A stretch of DNA of 64,000 bases, taken from positions 1 to 64,000 of the forward strand of contig NZ_BAABAL010000007.1 of the NCBI RefSeq assembly GCF_039537405.1, written 5' to 3'. The notes below the pieces were generated by a model. That model made no database searches, was not told the DNA's origin, and saw only the letters and a list, made by a program, of their open reading frames with translations. This DNA is from Allokutzneria multivorans (GTDB lineage: Bacteria; Actinomycetota; Actinomycetes; Mycobacteriales; Pseudonocardiaceae). Shown piece after piece: positions 50,105 to 58,448 of this stretch; within the stretch, counting starts at the first letter, position 1, and every line of letters starts with the position of its first letter. A program made the translations under genes and the position numbers.

Positions 50105-52458
50105 CAGCGCTGGCGGTCGTGCTCGCGGACCCAGTTGCCGATCTTGACGCGGTTGTTCACCCGGAGCCGGGCGTTGGCGATGTTCACGTGGTCCTCGATG
50201 GTGCGCACCGAGAGGTTGCGGCGGGCGGCGATCTCGCTGTTGGTCAGCCCCTGCGCGATCAGCCGCGCGGTGGCCAGCACGCTCTTGCTCAGCACCGACT
50301 CCGCCGAGCCCGTGACGGTGTCCTCCTCGACCTCGTCCTCGCTCAGCGCCATCGCCACGATCTGGTCGAAGTCCTTGTCCCGCCCCGTGTTGTAGGCCGC
50401 CGCGTAGTCCTCGGGGGTGAGCGCCAGGCGCGCCGCGCGCTCGGTCACCGCCCTGCGGTCCTCGAACGGGGTGAGCCCGGCGATGGTCACACCGGTCTGG
50501 GTCTGCAACCGGGCCGCCGCGCCGAGCAGGCAGGCCGCCCTGCGGTGGTCGCCGAGCGCGCCCGCGGTCCAGCCCAGCGCCTCCACCCCCCACACCGGTC
50601 CCCAGCGGTCGCCGATGGCGTACTGCCGCTTCAGCGAGGCGCGGAAGATCGGCACCGCCTTGCTCGGCTCACCGTGCATCAGCTCGGTCAGCGCCTGCGC
50701 CCACATCGCCCAGGAGATCGCCCACTCCGCACCCGCGGCCTCGGCCTCGGCGAGCACGACGGCGCTGGCCTCGTGCGCCTGCGCGGACTCGCCGAGGAAG
50801 GCCGTGCCCATCGCCAGGAACAGCGCGGCCATGTGCGCGTCACCGGGGTCGCCCTCCACCTGGAAGCGGTCGCGCGCGGCGATGAGCACCTCCAGCGACC
50901 GGGGGTCCGCGCGGCGGAGGAAGCCGTAGCTGCCCTTGGCCCACAGCACCGACGGCGGTGCTCGCTCGGCCAGCTGCCTCGGCGTGACGTCGTCGCCGAG
51001 CAGCGCCGCGATCTCCGCGTCGCAGCGCCCCATCAGCATGTCCGCGCGCGTGCGGTCGCCCTGGATGACGCTCATCCACGCGCCCAGGGACAGCATGGTG
51101 ACGCTGAGCGTGCTGGCCTCGCCGTCGGTCTGCCGGACCAGCGCGTTGTCCAGCCACTTGCGGGCATCGCCCAGGCTGCCGGTGAAGTACCAGGAGCGCA
51201 GCCGGGCCAGGTTCATCGCGATCTCGGCGGAGACGTAGACCTGGTCCGGGGTCTCCAGGCAGAAGTCGATCGCGGCGCGCAGGTTCGGCAGCTCGCGCCA
51301 GGACCGGATGAGCAGCTCGACCTCGCGCTCGCAGAACCACTCGCGGGCGTGCTCGGCGGCCAGCCCCCGGTAGTGGTCGAGGTGGCGCTGGCGCAGCGTG
51401 CCCTCCTCGTTGGACTCGGCCAGCCGCCGCGCGCCGAACTGCCGGACGGAGTCGAGCACCCGGTAGCGGGTCCTGCCGTCCTGCATCTCGGTGGTGATGA
51501 TCGACTTGCGGATGAGGTCGGCCAGCAGCGGCAGGATGTCGTCGCGCTGGATGCCCTCGCCGATGCACACCTCCTCGGCGGCCAGCCAGTCGAAGCCACC
51601 CGCGAAGACCGAGATCCGCGCCCACAGCCGCTTCTCGTCCGGCTGGCACAGGCTGTAGCTCAGGCTGAGCGCGTCCTCCAGGGTGCGCCGCCGGTTGCGG
51701 GCCAGCCGGGTGCCGCCCGCCGCGCGCGGGGTCAGCTCCTCCAGCCGGTTGAGCACCTCCGGCAGCGACTGGGCGATGAGCAGGCGCGCGGCCAGTTCGA
51801 TGGCCAGCGGGATGCCGTCCAGCCGCTGGCAGAGCTTGGCCGCGTCGACGATGGTGTCGCGGTCGATGGCCACCCCGTCGGCGTCGGCGCGGTCGATGAG
51901 CAGCCGCACCGCGTCGTAGTCGGCGAGGGAGTCCACCGGGTGCTCCAGCTGCATGTCCGGGAAGGGCAGCGGTTTGAGCGCGATCACGTGCTCGGCGGCC
52001 AGGTCCAGCCACTGCCTGCTGGTGGCCAGCACGCGCAGCTTCGGCGAGGACAGCAGCAGGGTGCCGACCAGTTCGGCGGCGGAGTCGGCCAGGTGCTCGC
52101 AGTTGTCCAGCACCAGCAACATGTCCCGGGTCTGCAGGTGCTCGATCAGCAGGTCCAGCGAGGAGCGCGTGGACTGGTCGCGCAGACCCAGCTCGCTGGC
52201 GACGGTCTGGGCGAGCAGGTCCGGGTCGGCGAGGTCGCCCAGCCGCAGCAGGTGCACGCCGTCGGGGTAGGCGCCGGAGTCGACCTCGGTGCGGGCGACC
52301 TCCTCGGCCAGCCGCGTCTTGCCGACCCCGGCCGTCCCGGCGATGGTGACCAGGCGGGCGCTGCCCGCGAGCTTCTCCCGGACCTCGGACAGGATCTCCG
52401 CGCGACCCACGAAGCTGTTGACCGCGGCCGGTACCCCGCGCTGGCGCAGGCGGCTCAC
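50104..52458 (-). CDS. Large ATPase LuxR-type regulator (LAL/AfsR-like)
   Basis: A 784-residue STAND regulator. NB-ARC ATPase motifs: GTAGVGKT (about 41-48), LLVLDNCEHL (Walker B) and GIPLAIELAA (GLPL). A winged-helix segment and TPR-like region follow. The C-terminal LuxR helix-turn-helix is SVLATARLIAQGLTNSEIAARRNLSVRTIEDHVNIANARLRVNNR. Such proteins integrate a ligand with ATP hydrolysis and often control secondary metabolism or catabolism. The GTG start has no ribosome-binding site of its own, but overlaps a short upstream frame (GTGA). The target is unknown; the flavoenzyme gene is convergent. Confidence 0.88.
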   Translation of the reverse strand: MSRLRQRGVPAAVNSFVGRAEILSEVREKLAGSARLVTIAGTAGVGKTRLAEEVARTEVDSGAYPDGVHLLRLGDLADPDLLAQTVASELGLRDQSTRSSLDLLIEHLQTRDMLLVLDNCEHLADSAAELVGTLLLSSPKLRVLATSRQWLDLAAEHVIALKPLPFPDMQLEHPVDSLADYDAVRLLIDRADADGVAIDRDTIVDAAKLCQRLDGIPLAIELAARLLIAQSLPEVLNRLEELTPRAAGGTRLARNRRRTLEDALSLSYSLCQPDEKRLWARISVFAGGFDWLAAEEVCIGEGIQRDDILPLLADLIRKSIITTEMQDGRTRYRVLDSVRQFGARRLAESNEEGTLRQRHLDHYRGLAAEHAREWFCEREVELLIRSWRELPNLRAAIDFCLETPDQVYVSAEIAMNLARLRSWYFTGSLGDARKWLDNALVRQTDGEASTLSVTMLSLGAWMSVIQGDRTRADMLMGRCDAEIAALLGDDVTPRQLAERAPPSVLWAKGSYGFLRRADPRSLEVLIAARDRFQVEGDPGDAHMAALFLAMGTAFLGESAQAHEASAVVLAEAEAAGAEWAISWAMWAQALTELMHGEPSKAVPIFRASLKRQYAIGDRWGPVWGVEALGWTAGALGDHRRAACLLGAAARLQTQTGVTIAGLTPFEDRRAVTERAARLALTPEDYAAAYNTGRDKDFDQIVAMALSEDEVEEDTVTGSAESVLSKSVLATARLIAQGLTNSEIAARRNLSVRTIEDHVNIANARLRVNNRVKIGNWVREHDRQR

Positions 52459-52499
52459 GTGCCGACCACGTCCGGGGCGTCCATGGCCCAGCAGGTCAT
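52455..52499 (-). CDS. Possible leader peptide coupled to the LAL regulator
   Basis: A 14-codon frame, MTCWAMDAPDVVGT, has its own GAGGAAG ribosome-binding site (52502-52508) and ends in TGA sharing GTGA with the start of the LuxR-type regulator. Since that regulator has no site of its own, translation could depend on ribosomes finishing this peptide. It contains a Cys-Trp pair early on. It is too short for coding statistics, so this is tentative. Confidence 0.4.
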   Translation of the reverse strand: MTCWAMDAPDVVGT

Positions 52500-52508
52500 C
52501 GCTTCCTC

Positions 52509-52760
52509 GCTGTCGTGACGGCTGTGGTGTTCGGGCCGGTGCGCGCCCGCGAGCAAACTAGAGCATGTCCGGCGGTTGCCGGTCCCTCCGGGCCATCCGG
52601 CGGGGCGTGGCGCGGCGGATCACGCAGACGGGTGACCCACAGGGCGGTCACAGACGAATTCTAGACGCCCGCGCCAGTCCTCCGCGGTGCGCGGGAGAGC
52701 GGTCCCGGCAGGCTGGGGGCCTGCCCGCCGGGACCACTGCCGGGGGAGGGACGCGAGGGG
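52509..52760. other. Intergenic region between hsp18 and the LAL regulator
   Basis: No gene is supported. It includes the terminator-like hairpin of hsp18 at 52702-52734 and, nearer 52509, the promoter region of the LAL regulator, in which no clear consensus was recognised. Confidence 0.4.
52702..52734 (-). terminator. Hairpin terminator of the small heat-shock gene
   Basis: GTCCCGGC and GCCGGGAC form a perfect 8-bp stem, with an inner AGGC/GCCT stem, starting 27 bases after the hsp18 stop codon. Confidence 0.7.
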
Positions 52761-53192
52761 TCAGGCGTTGATCTGCCGGGGCGCGCGGGCGCCGGTGGCG
52801 ACCTCGATGCGGCGCGGCTTCGCCTTCTCCGCGACGGGGATGCGCAGGGTCAGCACACCCGCGTCGTAGCTGGCGTCGATGCGGTCGGCGTCCAGGGCGT
52901 CGCCGAGGAAGAGCTGGCGGGAGAAGACGCCGAGCGGGCGCTCCGCCACCTGCATCTCGACCTTGTCCCCGCCCGTCGCGGGACGACGCTCCGCCTTGAC
53001 CGTCAGCACGTTGCGCTCCACGCTCAGCTCGATCGCCTCGGGGCTGACCCCGGGCAGGTCGAAGGCGACCACGAACTCCTCGCCCTCGCGGTAGGCGTCC
53101 ATCGGCATGGTGGCCGGGCGCGACCACGTTCCCGTGATCACCTGCTGGGCGAGCCGGTCGAACTCCCGGAACGCGTCGGTGCGCATCAACAT
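52761..53192 (-). CDS. hsp18: Small heat-shock protein, HSP18/Hsp20 family
   Basis: A 143-residue alpha-crystallin-domain chaperone. The core (about 28-125) has PMDAYREGEEFVVAFDLPGVSPEAIELSVERNVLTVKAER and ends with the YDAGVLTLRIPVAEKAKPRRIEV strand holding a GVL motif. It binds unfolding proteins without ATP. AGGAGG is 7 bases before the first ATG. It is divergent from a RheA-like repressor with a matching operator between them. Confidence 0.93.
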   Translation of the reverse strand: MLMRTDAFREFDRLAQQVITGTWSRPATMPMDAYREGEEFVVAFDLPGVSPEAIELSVERNVLTVKAERRPATGGDKVEMQVAERPLGVFSRQLFLGDALDADRIDASYDAGVLTLRIPVAEKAKPRRIEVATGARAPRQINA

Positions 53193-53246
53193 CGCTCCAC
53201 CTCCTGTTGTTCTCGTCTGGTGTCAACGCGCACCACTGTTCTAACA

Positions 53247-53265
53247 TGTCGTCGAAACGATGACA
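53247..53265. promoter_or_regulatory. RheA-type heat-shock operator
   Basis: TGTCGTCGAAACGATGACA matches the TGTCATC-N5-GATGACA operator of the Streptomyces albus hsp18 repressor RheA with one mismatch. It lies between hsp18 and the divergent rheA-like gene. Confidence 0.82.
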
Positions 53266-53291
53266 AGTCCGAGCGTCAACGAAAGGATGAC

Positions 53292-53936
53292 ATGGCGATG
53301 GACGACGACAGCGCGGCGAGAAAGGCCCTCTCCGCCCGGGCGACTGGGGCGCCCGATCCGGTAGCCCAAGCCCTGGAGCTGGTCCGCTCCGTCACCGGGG
53401 ACGGCGCGGCGACGCCGGAGGAGGTGCTGGCCGCCCTGACCCTGCTGCGCGGGCTGCGCGAGGAGCTGGCGGCGTGGGAACCCCGATTGATCACCGCCGC
53501 GCGCGAGGGCGGGACGAGTTGGGTGCGCCTCGCCCCGGCGCTCGGCGTCGCCAGCAGGCAGGCTGCCGAGCGCCGCTACCTGCGACTGCGCACCGAGGGC
53601 CTCGACCACCCCGAGAACACCGGTGAAGCACGCGTGCGCGCCGAGCGCGACCGGCGGGCGGGCGAGCGCGCGGTGAACGAGTGGGCCAACGAGAACGCGG
53701 GCCGGTTGCGCGGTTTGAGCGGCCGGATCACCGGGCTGAGCGGACTCACCGGGGCGGCGAGGGCCAGCGTCGACGACGTGCGCGAAGCGCTGGGCTCCGA
53801 TGACAGCGCAGCGCTTCTGGGGCCGCTCGCCGCCGCGTCGGTGCACCTGCACGGCGCGCACCCCGCACTGGCCGAGGAGATCGACGAGATCACCGAGCGC
53901 ACGAGCGAACTCCGCGACGCTCAGCGAGCGCGGTAG
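53292..53936 (+). CDS. rheA: HSP18 transcriptional repressor, RheA-like
   Basis: A 214-residue cytoplasmic protein of the kind named HSP18 transcriptional regulator. The central part (GGTSWVRLAPALGVASRQAAERRYLRLR, about 75-103) reads as a helix-turn-helix, and the rest is helical. RheA of Streptomyces acts as a protein thermosensor that releases hsp18 on heating; position and operator support the same role here. AAAGGA is 4-5 bases before this ATG, and an upstream in-frame start is rejected. Its 3' end overlaps the convergent MFS gene by 16 bases. Confidence 0.82.
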   Translation: MAMDDDSAARKALSARATGAPDPVAQALELVRSVTGDGAATPEEVLAALTLLRGLREELAAWEPRLITAAREGGTSWVRLAPALGVASRQAAERRYLRLRTEGLDHPENTGEARVRAERDRRAGERAVNEWANENAGRLRGLSGRITGLSGLTGAARASVDDVREALGSDDSAALLGPLAAASVHLHGAHPALAEEIDEITERTSELRDAQRAR

Positions 53937-55636
53937 CGACCCCGCCCGACCTCGACGACGTCCCCTTCCGCGATCGTCCGGCGCAACGCCGCGGTGAAGC
54001 GTCCCGGCCCCCACTGGGCGGCTCCGAGTCGTGCCCGCAGCTCGGCCCTGGTCAGCGACTCGTGCTGGAGCGCGGTGAGGATCGCCTCCGCCTCGCGCTC
54101 GTCGTCGGGGCCCGAGGAGGGGTAGTCGGAGGTGCCCGGCAGCGGCGCGTACCCGGAACGTGTGGCAGCACGGCTGGACACGCGCGGCTTGTCCCCCGCT
54201 CCGCTCGGGCTCGCCGACAGCGGGCTGGCGATGTCCTCCAGCGAGCGACCCGCCGCCTCCACGCCGAGCACGATCTCCACGACGCCGCCGAAGATCATCA
54301 CACCCGCGCCGATGTAGTAGCCGATCGCGACGGCGGAGAGTTCACCGGTCTCGACGAGCGCGCCGAACAGGACGGGCCCGATGATGCCGCCGAGCCCGGT
54401 GCCGACCGAGTAGAACAACGCGATCGACATCGCCCGGATCTCCAACGGGAAGATCTCCGAGACGGTCAGGTAGGCCGCGCTGGCGCCCGCCGAGGCGAGG
54501 AAGAACACCGCCGTCCACGCGAGCGTCAGCGTCGTCTCGGTGAGCAGGCCCTGCTGGAAGAGCAGGCCGGTTCCGACGAGCAGCGCACCGGAACCCAAGT
54601 AGCAGAGAGAGATCATCGTGCGGCGGCCGACGGTGTCGAAGAGCTTGCCGAGCACCAGCGGGCCGATCAGGCTGCCGACGGCGAGCGGGATCAGGTAGCC
54701 GCCGACCGTCGCGCCGGAGATGCCGAAGAAGCGCCCGAGCACCAGGGCCTGGGTGAAGTAGACGGCGTTGTAGAGGAAGGCCTGCCCGATGAAGAGGCCG
54801 AGCCCGAGCAGCGTGCGCTTCGGGTAGGTCTTCACGAGGACCTTGGCCACCGTGCCGAAGCCGACCGTGCCGCGCTGCTTCACCTCGATGCGCTCGGACA
54901 CCGGCTCCAGCTTCGTGCCGGTCTGCTGCTCCACCTGGCGCTCGATCTCCCCGACGAGCTTGTCGGCCTCGTCGGCGCGACCGTGGGTGAACAGCCAGCG
55001 CGGGCTCTCCGGAACGTTGCGGCGCACCAGCAGGATGCCCACGCCGAGCACCGCGCCGAGTGCGAAGGCGATCCGCCAGCCGAGGTCCACCGCGAACAGG
55101 CTCGGGTCGAGCAGCACCAGGGTCAGCGCGGCTCCCACCGCCGCGCCGAGCCAGTACGAACCGTTGACGATGAGGTCCACGCGGCCCCTGACGCGCGCGG
55201 GGACCAGTTCGTCGATCGCGGAGTTGATCGCCGCGTACTCGCCGCCGACCCCGGCTCCGGTGAGGAAGCGCATGAGGAAGAACCACCAGGCGCTGAAGGA
55301 GAACGCGGTGAGCACCGTCGCGACCAGGTACAGGGCGAGGGTCAGCAGGAACAGCTTCTTCCGGCCCAGTCGATCCGTGAGGTAGCCGAAGAACAGCGAA
55401 CCCAGGACGGCGCCGAGCACGTAGAAGGACGCCGCGAGCCCGACTTCGGTCTCCGTCAGGCGCAGGCCGCTCTCCGGGTCGGTCAGCCGTTCGCCCAGTG
55501 CGCCCACGATGGTGACTTCCAAGCCGTCGAGAATCCACACCGTGCCCAGGCCGAGCACCACGGTCCAGTGCCACTTCGCCCACGGCAGGCGGTCCATCCG
55601 CGCCGGGACATCGGTCTTCACGCTCTCCTCGGCCAC
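53921..55636 (-). CDS. MFS transporter with C-terminal winged-helix-like domain
   Basis: A 571-residue permease of the sugar/metabolite:H+ symporter type with twelve predicted helices (about 25-470), including GYLTDRLGRKKLF (loop 2-3) and RFLTGAGVGGEYAAINSAIDELVPARVRGR (helix 4-5), a pattern of SP-type transporters. Loop 6-7 is long and charged. After helix 12, a 100-residue cytoplasmic tail ends in REAEAILTALQHESLTRAELRARLGAAQWGPGRFTAALRRTIAEGDVVEVGRGRYR, which reads as a small winged helix, unusual for this family. The GTG start has GGAG 6 bases upstream. The substrate is unknown. Confidence 0.85.
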   Translation of the reverse strand: MAEESVKTDVPARMDRLPWAKWHWTVVLGLGTVWILDGLEVTIVGALGERLTDPESGLRLTETEVGLAASFYVLGAVLGSLFFGYLTDRLGRKKLFLLTLALYLVATVLTAFSFSAWWFFLMRFLTGAGVGGEYAAINSAIDELVPARVRGRVDLIVNGSYWLGAAVGAALTLVLLDPSLFAVDLGWRIAFALGAVLGVGILLVRRNVPESPRWLFTHGRADEADKLVGEIERQVEQQTGTKLEPVSERIEVKQRGTVGFGTVAKVLVKTYPKRTLLGLGLFIGQAFLYNAVYFTQALVLGRFFGISGATVGGYLIPLAVGSLIGPLVLGKLFDTVGRRTMISLCYLGSGALLVGTGLLFQQGLLTETTLTLAWTAVFFLASAGASAAYLTVSEIFPLEIRAMSIALFYSVGTGLGGIIGPVLFGALVETGELSAVAIGYYIGAGVMIFGGVVEIVLGVEAAGRSLEDIASPLSASPSGAGDKPRVSSRAATRSGYAPLPGTSDYPSSGPDDEREAEAILTALQHESLTRAELRARLGAAQWGPGRFTAALRRTIAEGDVVEVGRGRYRAR

Positions 55637-55702
55637 GGTCCGCTCCCGTCCTCCGGTACGCGTCGTGGACTACCCCGCGTCGATCGTGGGCACACCCTCT
55701 GC

Positions 55703-56116
55703 ATGACCGATCGGGAGAAGGTGCCCGTCATCCGGCAGGTGGTGCTCGACGGCACCGACATCAGAACGCTCGCGGAGTTCTACCGCCGGCTGCTCGGGCT
55801 GGCCTACCGGCCGGGCGACGAGGACGGCGACGCGGACTGGCTCGTGTTGCGGAACCCCGGCGGTGTGCAGCTCGCGTTCCAACAGGTCGACGTGCTGCCT
55901 TCGGCGAGCTGGCCGGACAATTCGCCTGTGCCACAACAGTTTCACCTCGACATGACCGTGGAGACCGTCGCCGATCTGGACGACCAGCACTCTCGCGTCC
56001 TGCGCCTGGGCGGACACTTGCTCCTCGACCGCAGCGAGGACCCCGAGGAACCGCTGCGCGTCTACGCCGACCCCGCAGGACACCCCTTCTGCGTCTTCGT
56101 GACCCCCGCCGTCTGA
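55703..56116 (+). CDS. Single-domain VOC family protein
   Basis: A 137-residue glyoxalase-fold protein: IRQVVLDGTDIRTLAEFYRRLLGLAYRPG at the N-terminus, QFHLDMTVETVADLDDQHSRVLRLGG in the centre and VYADPAGHPFCVFV at the end. The size and layout fit the Glyoxalase_6 type, which dimerises into a full active site. It is divergent from the MFS gene; no ribosome-binding site is visible, so it may be translated from a leaderless message. A palindromic element lies 26 bases downstream. Confidence 0.82.
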   Translation: MTDREKVPVIRQVVLDGTDIRTLAEFYRRLLGLAYRPGDEDGDADWLVLRNPGGVQLAFQQVDVLPSASWPDNSPVPQQFHLDMTVETVADLDDQHSRVLRLGGHLLLDRSEDPEEPLRVYADPAGHPFCVFVTPAV

Positions 56117-56141
56117 GGCGCATCCCGGTCACGGTGCCGCC

Positions 56142-56215
56142 GGGGGTTGGGGTGTCTTCAAGACCAGCAAACCCGCCTGTTGATCATCGTTAACCGCCGC
56201 AAACCCAGCGGTCTT
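56142..56215. repeat. Dispersed palindromic intergenic element, copy D (half element)
   Basis: GGGGGTTGGGGTGTCTTCAAGACC (palindrome 56154-56164) is followed by AGCAAACCC, then TTGATCATCGTTAACCG and CAAACCC, exactly the left half of the other copies. The right half is missing. It lies 3' of the VOC gene. Confidence 0.78.
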
Positions 56216-56317
56216 CGAACTCGGTACTGCTGATCCGAGGAACGGGGACCGGTCACGCGACGGCGGTTGCCTCGACGATCTTGGCCACCACGTCCCGCCC
56301 GGGGTTAGGGTTGGGGG

Positions 56318-57226
56318 GTGTTGGACCCGGAGTTGGCGATCGGTTTCGCTCTGCCTGACAACGAGTTCGCGTGGAGCGAGGACGATGTGGTGCGCTACCA
56401 CCTCGCGCTCGGGGCGGGCGCCGAGCACACCGATCCGGCGGAGTTGCGCTATCTGCTGGACGCGCCGCACGTGCTGCCGACCTTCGGGATGACGGTGCCC
56501 GCCGCGCTCGGAGTAGCGGCTGCTCAGCACTACCACGCGGAGCCGCCGGAGATTCGGTTTCCCGGTGTGGAGCTGGAGTTGGCGAAGCTGGTTCACGCGC
56601 GCCAGGAGATCGTGGTGCACCGGCCGATGCCTCCGTCGGGCGCGGGGACGGCGAGCAGCCGGATCACGGCGCTGCACGACAAGGGCTCGGCGGCGATCAT
56701 CGTCCAGGAGGCGTCGCTGACCACCGCCGGGCAGCCGTTGTTGAGCTTCCGCACGAGCATTCACGCGCGTGGCGAAGGCGGCTTCGGCGGGGAGCGCGGG
56801 CCTTCGGCGGCTGAGCTCGCGGTGCCGATGCCGGACCGCGCGCCGGATGCGGTGGTGGTGACGAAGACCTTGCCGCAGCAGGCTTTGCTCTACCGGCTGT
56901 GCGGCGAGCGCAACGCGGTGCACGCCGACCCCGAGCGCGCCCGCGCAGCCGGTTTTCCCGGGCCGACGCTCCAAGGCGTGTGCGTGTACGGGATGGTGTG
57001 CAAGGCGGTCACGGATGCCGTACTCGGCGCCGACCCGACGCGAATTCGTCGCTATGAAGCCAGGTTCGCGGGCGTGGTGTTCCCGGGAGAGGCGTTGGAA
57101 ACACGCATCTGGCGCTCCAGTAAAGAAATCCTGTTCGCCACCGTGGTGCCCGGAGAGCCGGAACGGCCGGTGCTCGCAGACTGTCGGATCACGTGCGCAC
57201 CGGCAGATGCGCGGGACCGCGAATGA
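56318..57226 (+). CDS. Double-hotdog MaoC-type enoyl-CoA hydratase
   Basis: A 302-residue protein with two hotdog domains: an N-terminal FAS1-type pseudo-domain (about 5-140) and a C-terminal MaoC domain with the hydratase 2 motif YRLCGERNAVHADPERARAAGFPGPTLQG (about 190-218; YxxxGDxNPxH-like with E-R-N-A for D-x-N-P). It would hydrate a trans-2-enoyl-CoA in lipid or steroid side-chain breakdown, or in polyketide-like chain processing. GTG is the start. Its 3' end overlaps the convergent P450 gene by 38 bases. Confidence 0.85.
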   Translation: MLDPELAIGFALPDNEFAWSEDDVVRYHLALGAGAEHTDPAELRYLLDAPHVLPTFGMTVPAALGVAAAQHYHAEPPEIRFPGVELELAKLVHARQEIVVHRPMPPSGAGTASSRITALHDKGSAAIIVQEASLTTAGQPLLSFRTSIHARGEGGFGGERGPSAAELAVPMPDRAPDAVVVTKTLPQQALLYRLCGERNAVHADPERARAAGFPGPTLQGVCVYGMVCKAVTDAVLGADPTRIRRYEARFAGVVFPGEALETRIWRSSKEILFATVVPGEPERPVLADCRITCAPADARDRE

Positions 57227-58448
57227 CACGCGACGGGCAATAGCGGACGCGGCCCGCGATGCGGAGATCGGGATAGCGCGTGAACAACGCCTGGAGCGCG
57301 ATCCGCCCTTCGAGCCGCGCCAAGCTCGCGCCGATGCAGTAGTGGATGCCAGCCGCGAAGGACAGGTGATCGTGCGGGTTGGGGCGCGTGAGGTCGAGCC
57401 GGTGCGGGTCGGTGAACACCTCGGGGTCGCGGTTGGCACCGGCCAGCAACGTCACGATCGGCGAGCCCGCCGCGAGGTCCCGCCCCGCGAGCGTGGTCGG
57501 CGCGCGCACGATGCGAACACCGTACTGCGCGGGCGCGTCCAGCCGCAGGGTTTCTTCGACGAGGGTCGCCGCCAGGCCAGCGGGATCAGCGAGAAAGCGT
57601 TGGTGCTGAACGGGTTCGTCGAACAGGCCGACCACGGCGTTGCCGATGATGTTGGCGGTGGTGACGAAGCCGCCGATCAGCAACGCCTCGCAGGTGGCGA
57701 CGAGGCCTTCGCGGCTCATCTCCCCCGCCTCGGTCGCCCGCACCATCCGCGACACCAGGTCCTCGCCCGGATCGGCGGCTCGGCGGTCGCACAGATCGCT
57801 GAAGTACGAGGCCATTTCGGTGAGCAGCTTGCGGGTTCTGCGCACTTCGCCCGGAGTCCGCGCGCCGTCGACGATCGCGCCGAACTCGATGCCCCACCGC
57901 ACGAACAGCTCGTGGTCGGCCACGGGCATGCCGAGCATCTCGCAGATCACCCGGCTCGGCACGCGCACGGCGAACTCGCCGATGAGGTCCACAGTGGACT
58001 GTCCAGCGAGCCGTTCCAGTTCCTCTGACACAACGCCGGTGACGAACTCCTCCTGCGCGCGCATGGCCTGCGGCGTGAACGCGGGCGCGACGATCTTGCG
58101 CAGCCTGCCGTGCTCCGGCGGGTCGATCGACGCGAACGAGTCGTCCAGCGGGTGCACCAACCGCCCAGCACCACCGCCGACCGGGCGCAGCGTCCGCTTC
58201 GACACCGTGGTCGGCACCGCGCCGAAGTCCGAGGAGCGCAAAACCTTGCCGCACAAGGCGTGCGAGGCCGTCATGTACAAGCCGCTCGGCCCGCGCACGA
58301 GATCTCCGGCCGCGCGGATGTCCTCGTAGCGGTCGTAACCCGCTCGACCGCGCGGCAGGTTGAGCACGCGTGACACAGGATCGCCTTGGGCCGCCGAGCG
58401 AACGAGCCTGGCCTTGCCCTTGTACAGCCGCAACGCCTCCCGGATCAC
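57189..58448 (-). CDS. Cytochrome P450 lacking the usual I-helix acid
   Basis: A 419-residue soluble P450. The ExxR pair is in LVEETLRLD, and the heme ligand is Cys371 in FAAGIHYCIG. The I-helix reads LLIGGFVTTANII, with Val where most P450s have Asp or Glu before TT, so proton delivery may differ. The start is GTG 58448, sharing GTGA with the stop of the acyl-CoA ligase before it, so both are made together. The substrate is probably a CoA-bound or free acyl chain. Redox partner genes are not nearby. Confidence 0.9.
   Translation of the reverse strand: MIREALRLYKGKARLVRSAAQGDPVSRVLNLPRGRAGYDRYEDIRAAGDLVRGPSGLYMTASHALCGKVLRSSDFGAVPTTVSKRTLRPVGGGAGRLVHPLDDSFASIDPPEHGRLRKIVAPAFTPQAMRAQEEFVTGVVSEELERLAGQSTVDLIGEFAVRVPSRVICEMLGMPVADHELFVRWGIEFGAIVDGARTPGEVRRTRKLLTEMASYFSDLCDRRAADPGEDLVSRMVRATEAGEMSREGLVATCEALLIGGFVTTANIIGNAVVGLFDEPVQHQRFLADPAGLAATLVEETLRLDAPAQYGVRIVRAPTTLAGRDLAAGSPIVTLLAGANRDPEVFTDPHRLDLTRPNPHDHLSFAAGIHYCIGASLARLEGRIALQALFTRYPDLRIAGRVRYCPSRVIRGPAHLPVRT

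Noticed and set aside
54062..55702. A long plus-strand frame antisense to the MFS gene leading into the VOC protein
   Set aside because: Its translation is low-complexity E/R/A/G, while the opposite strand encodes twelve membrane helices. Only the part from 55703 is real.
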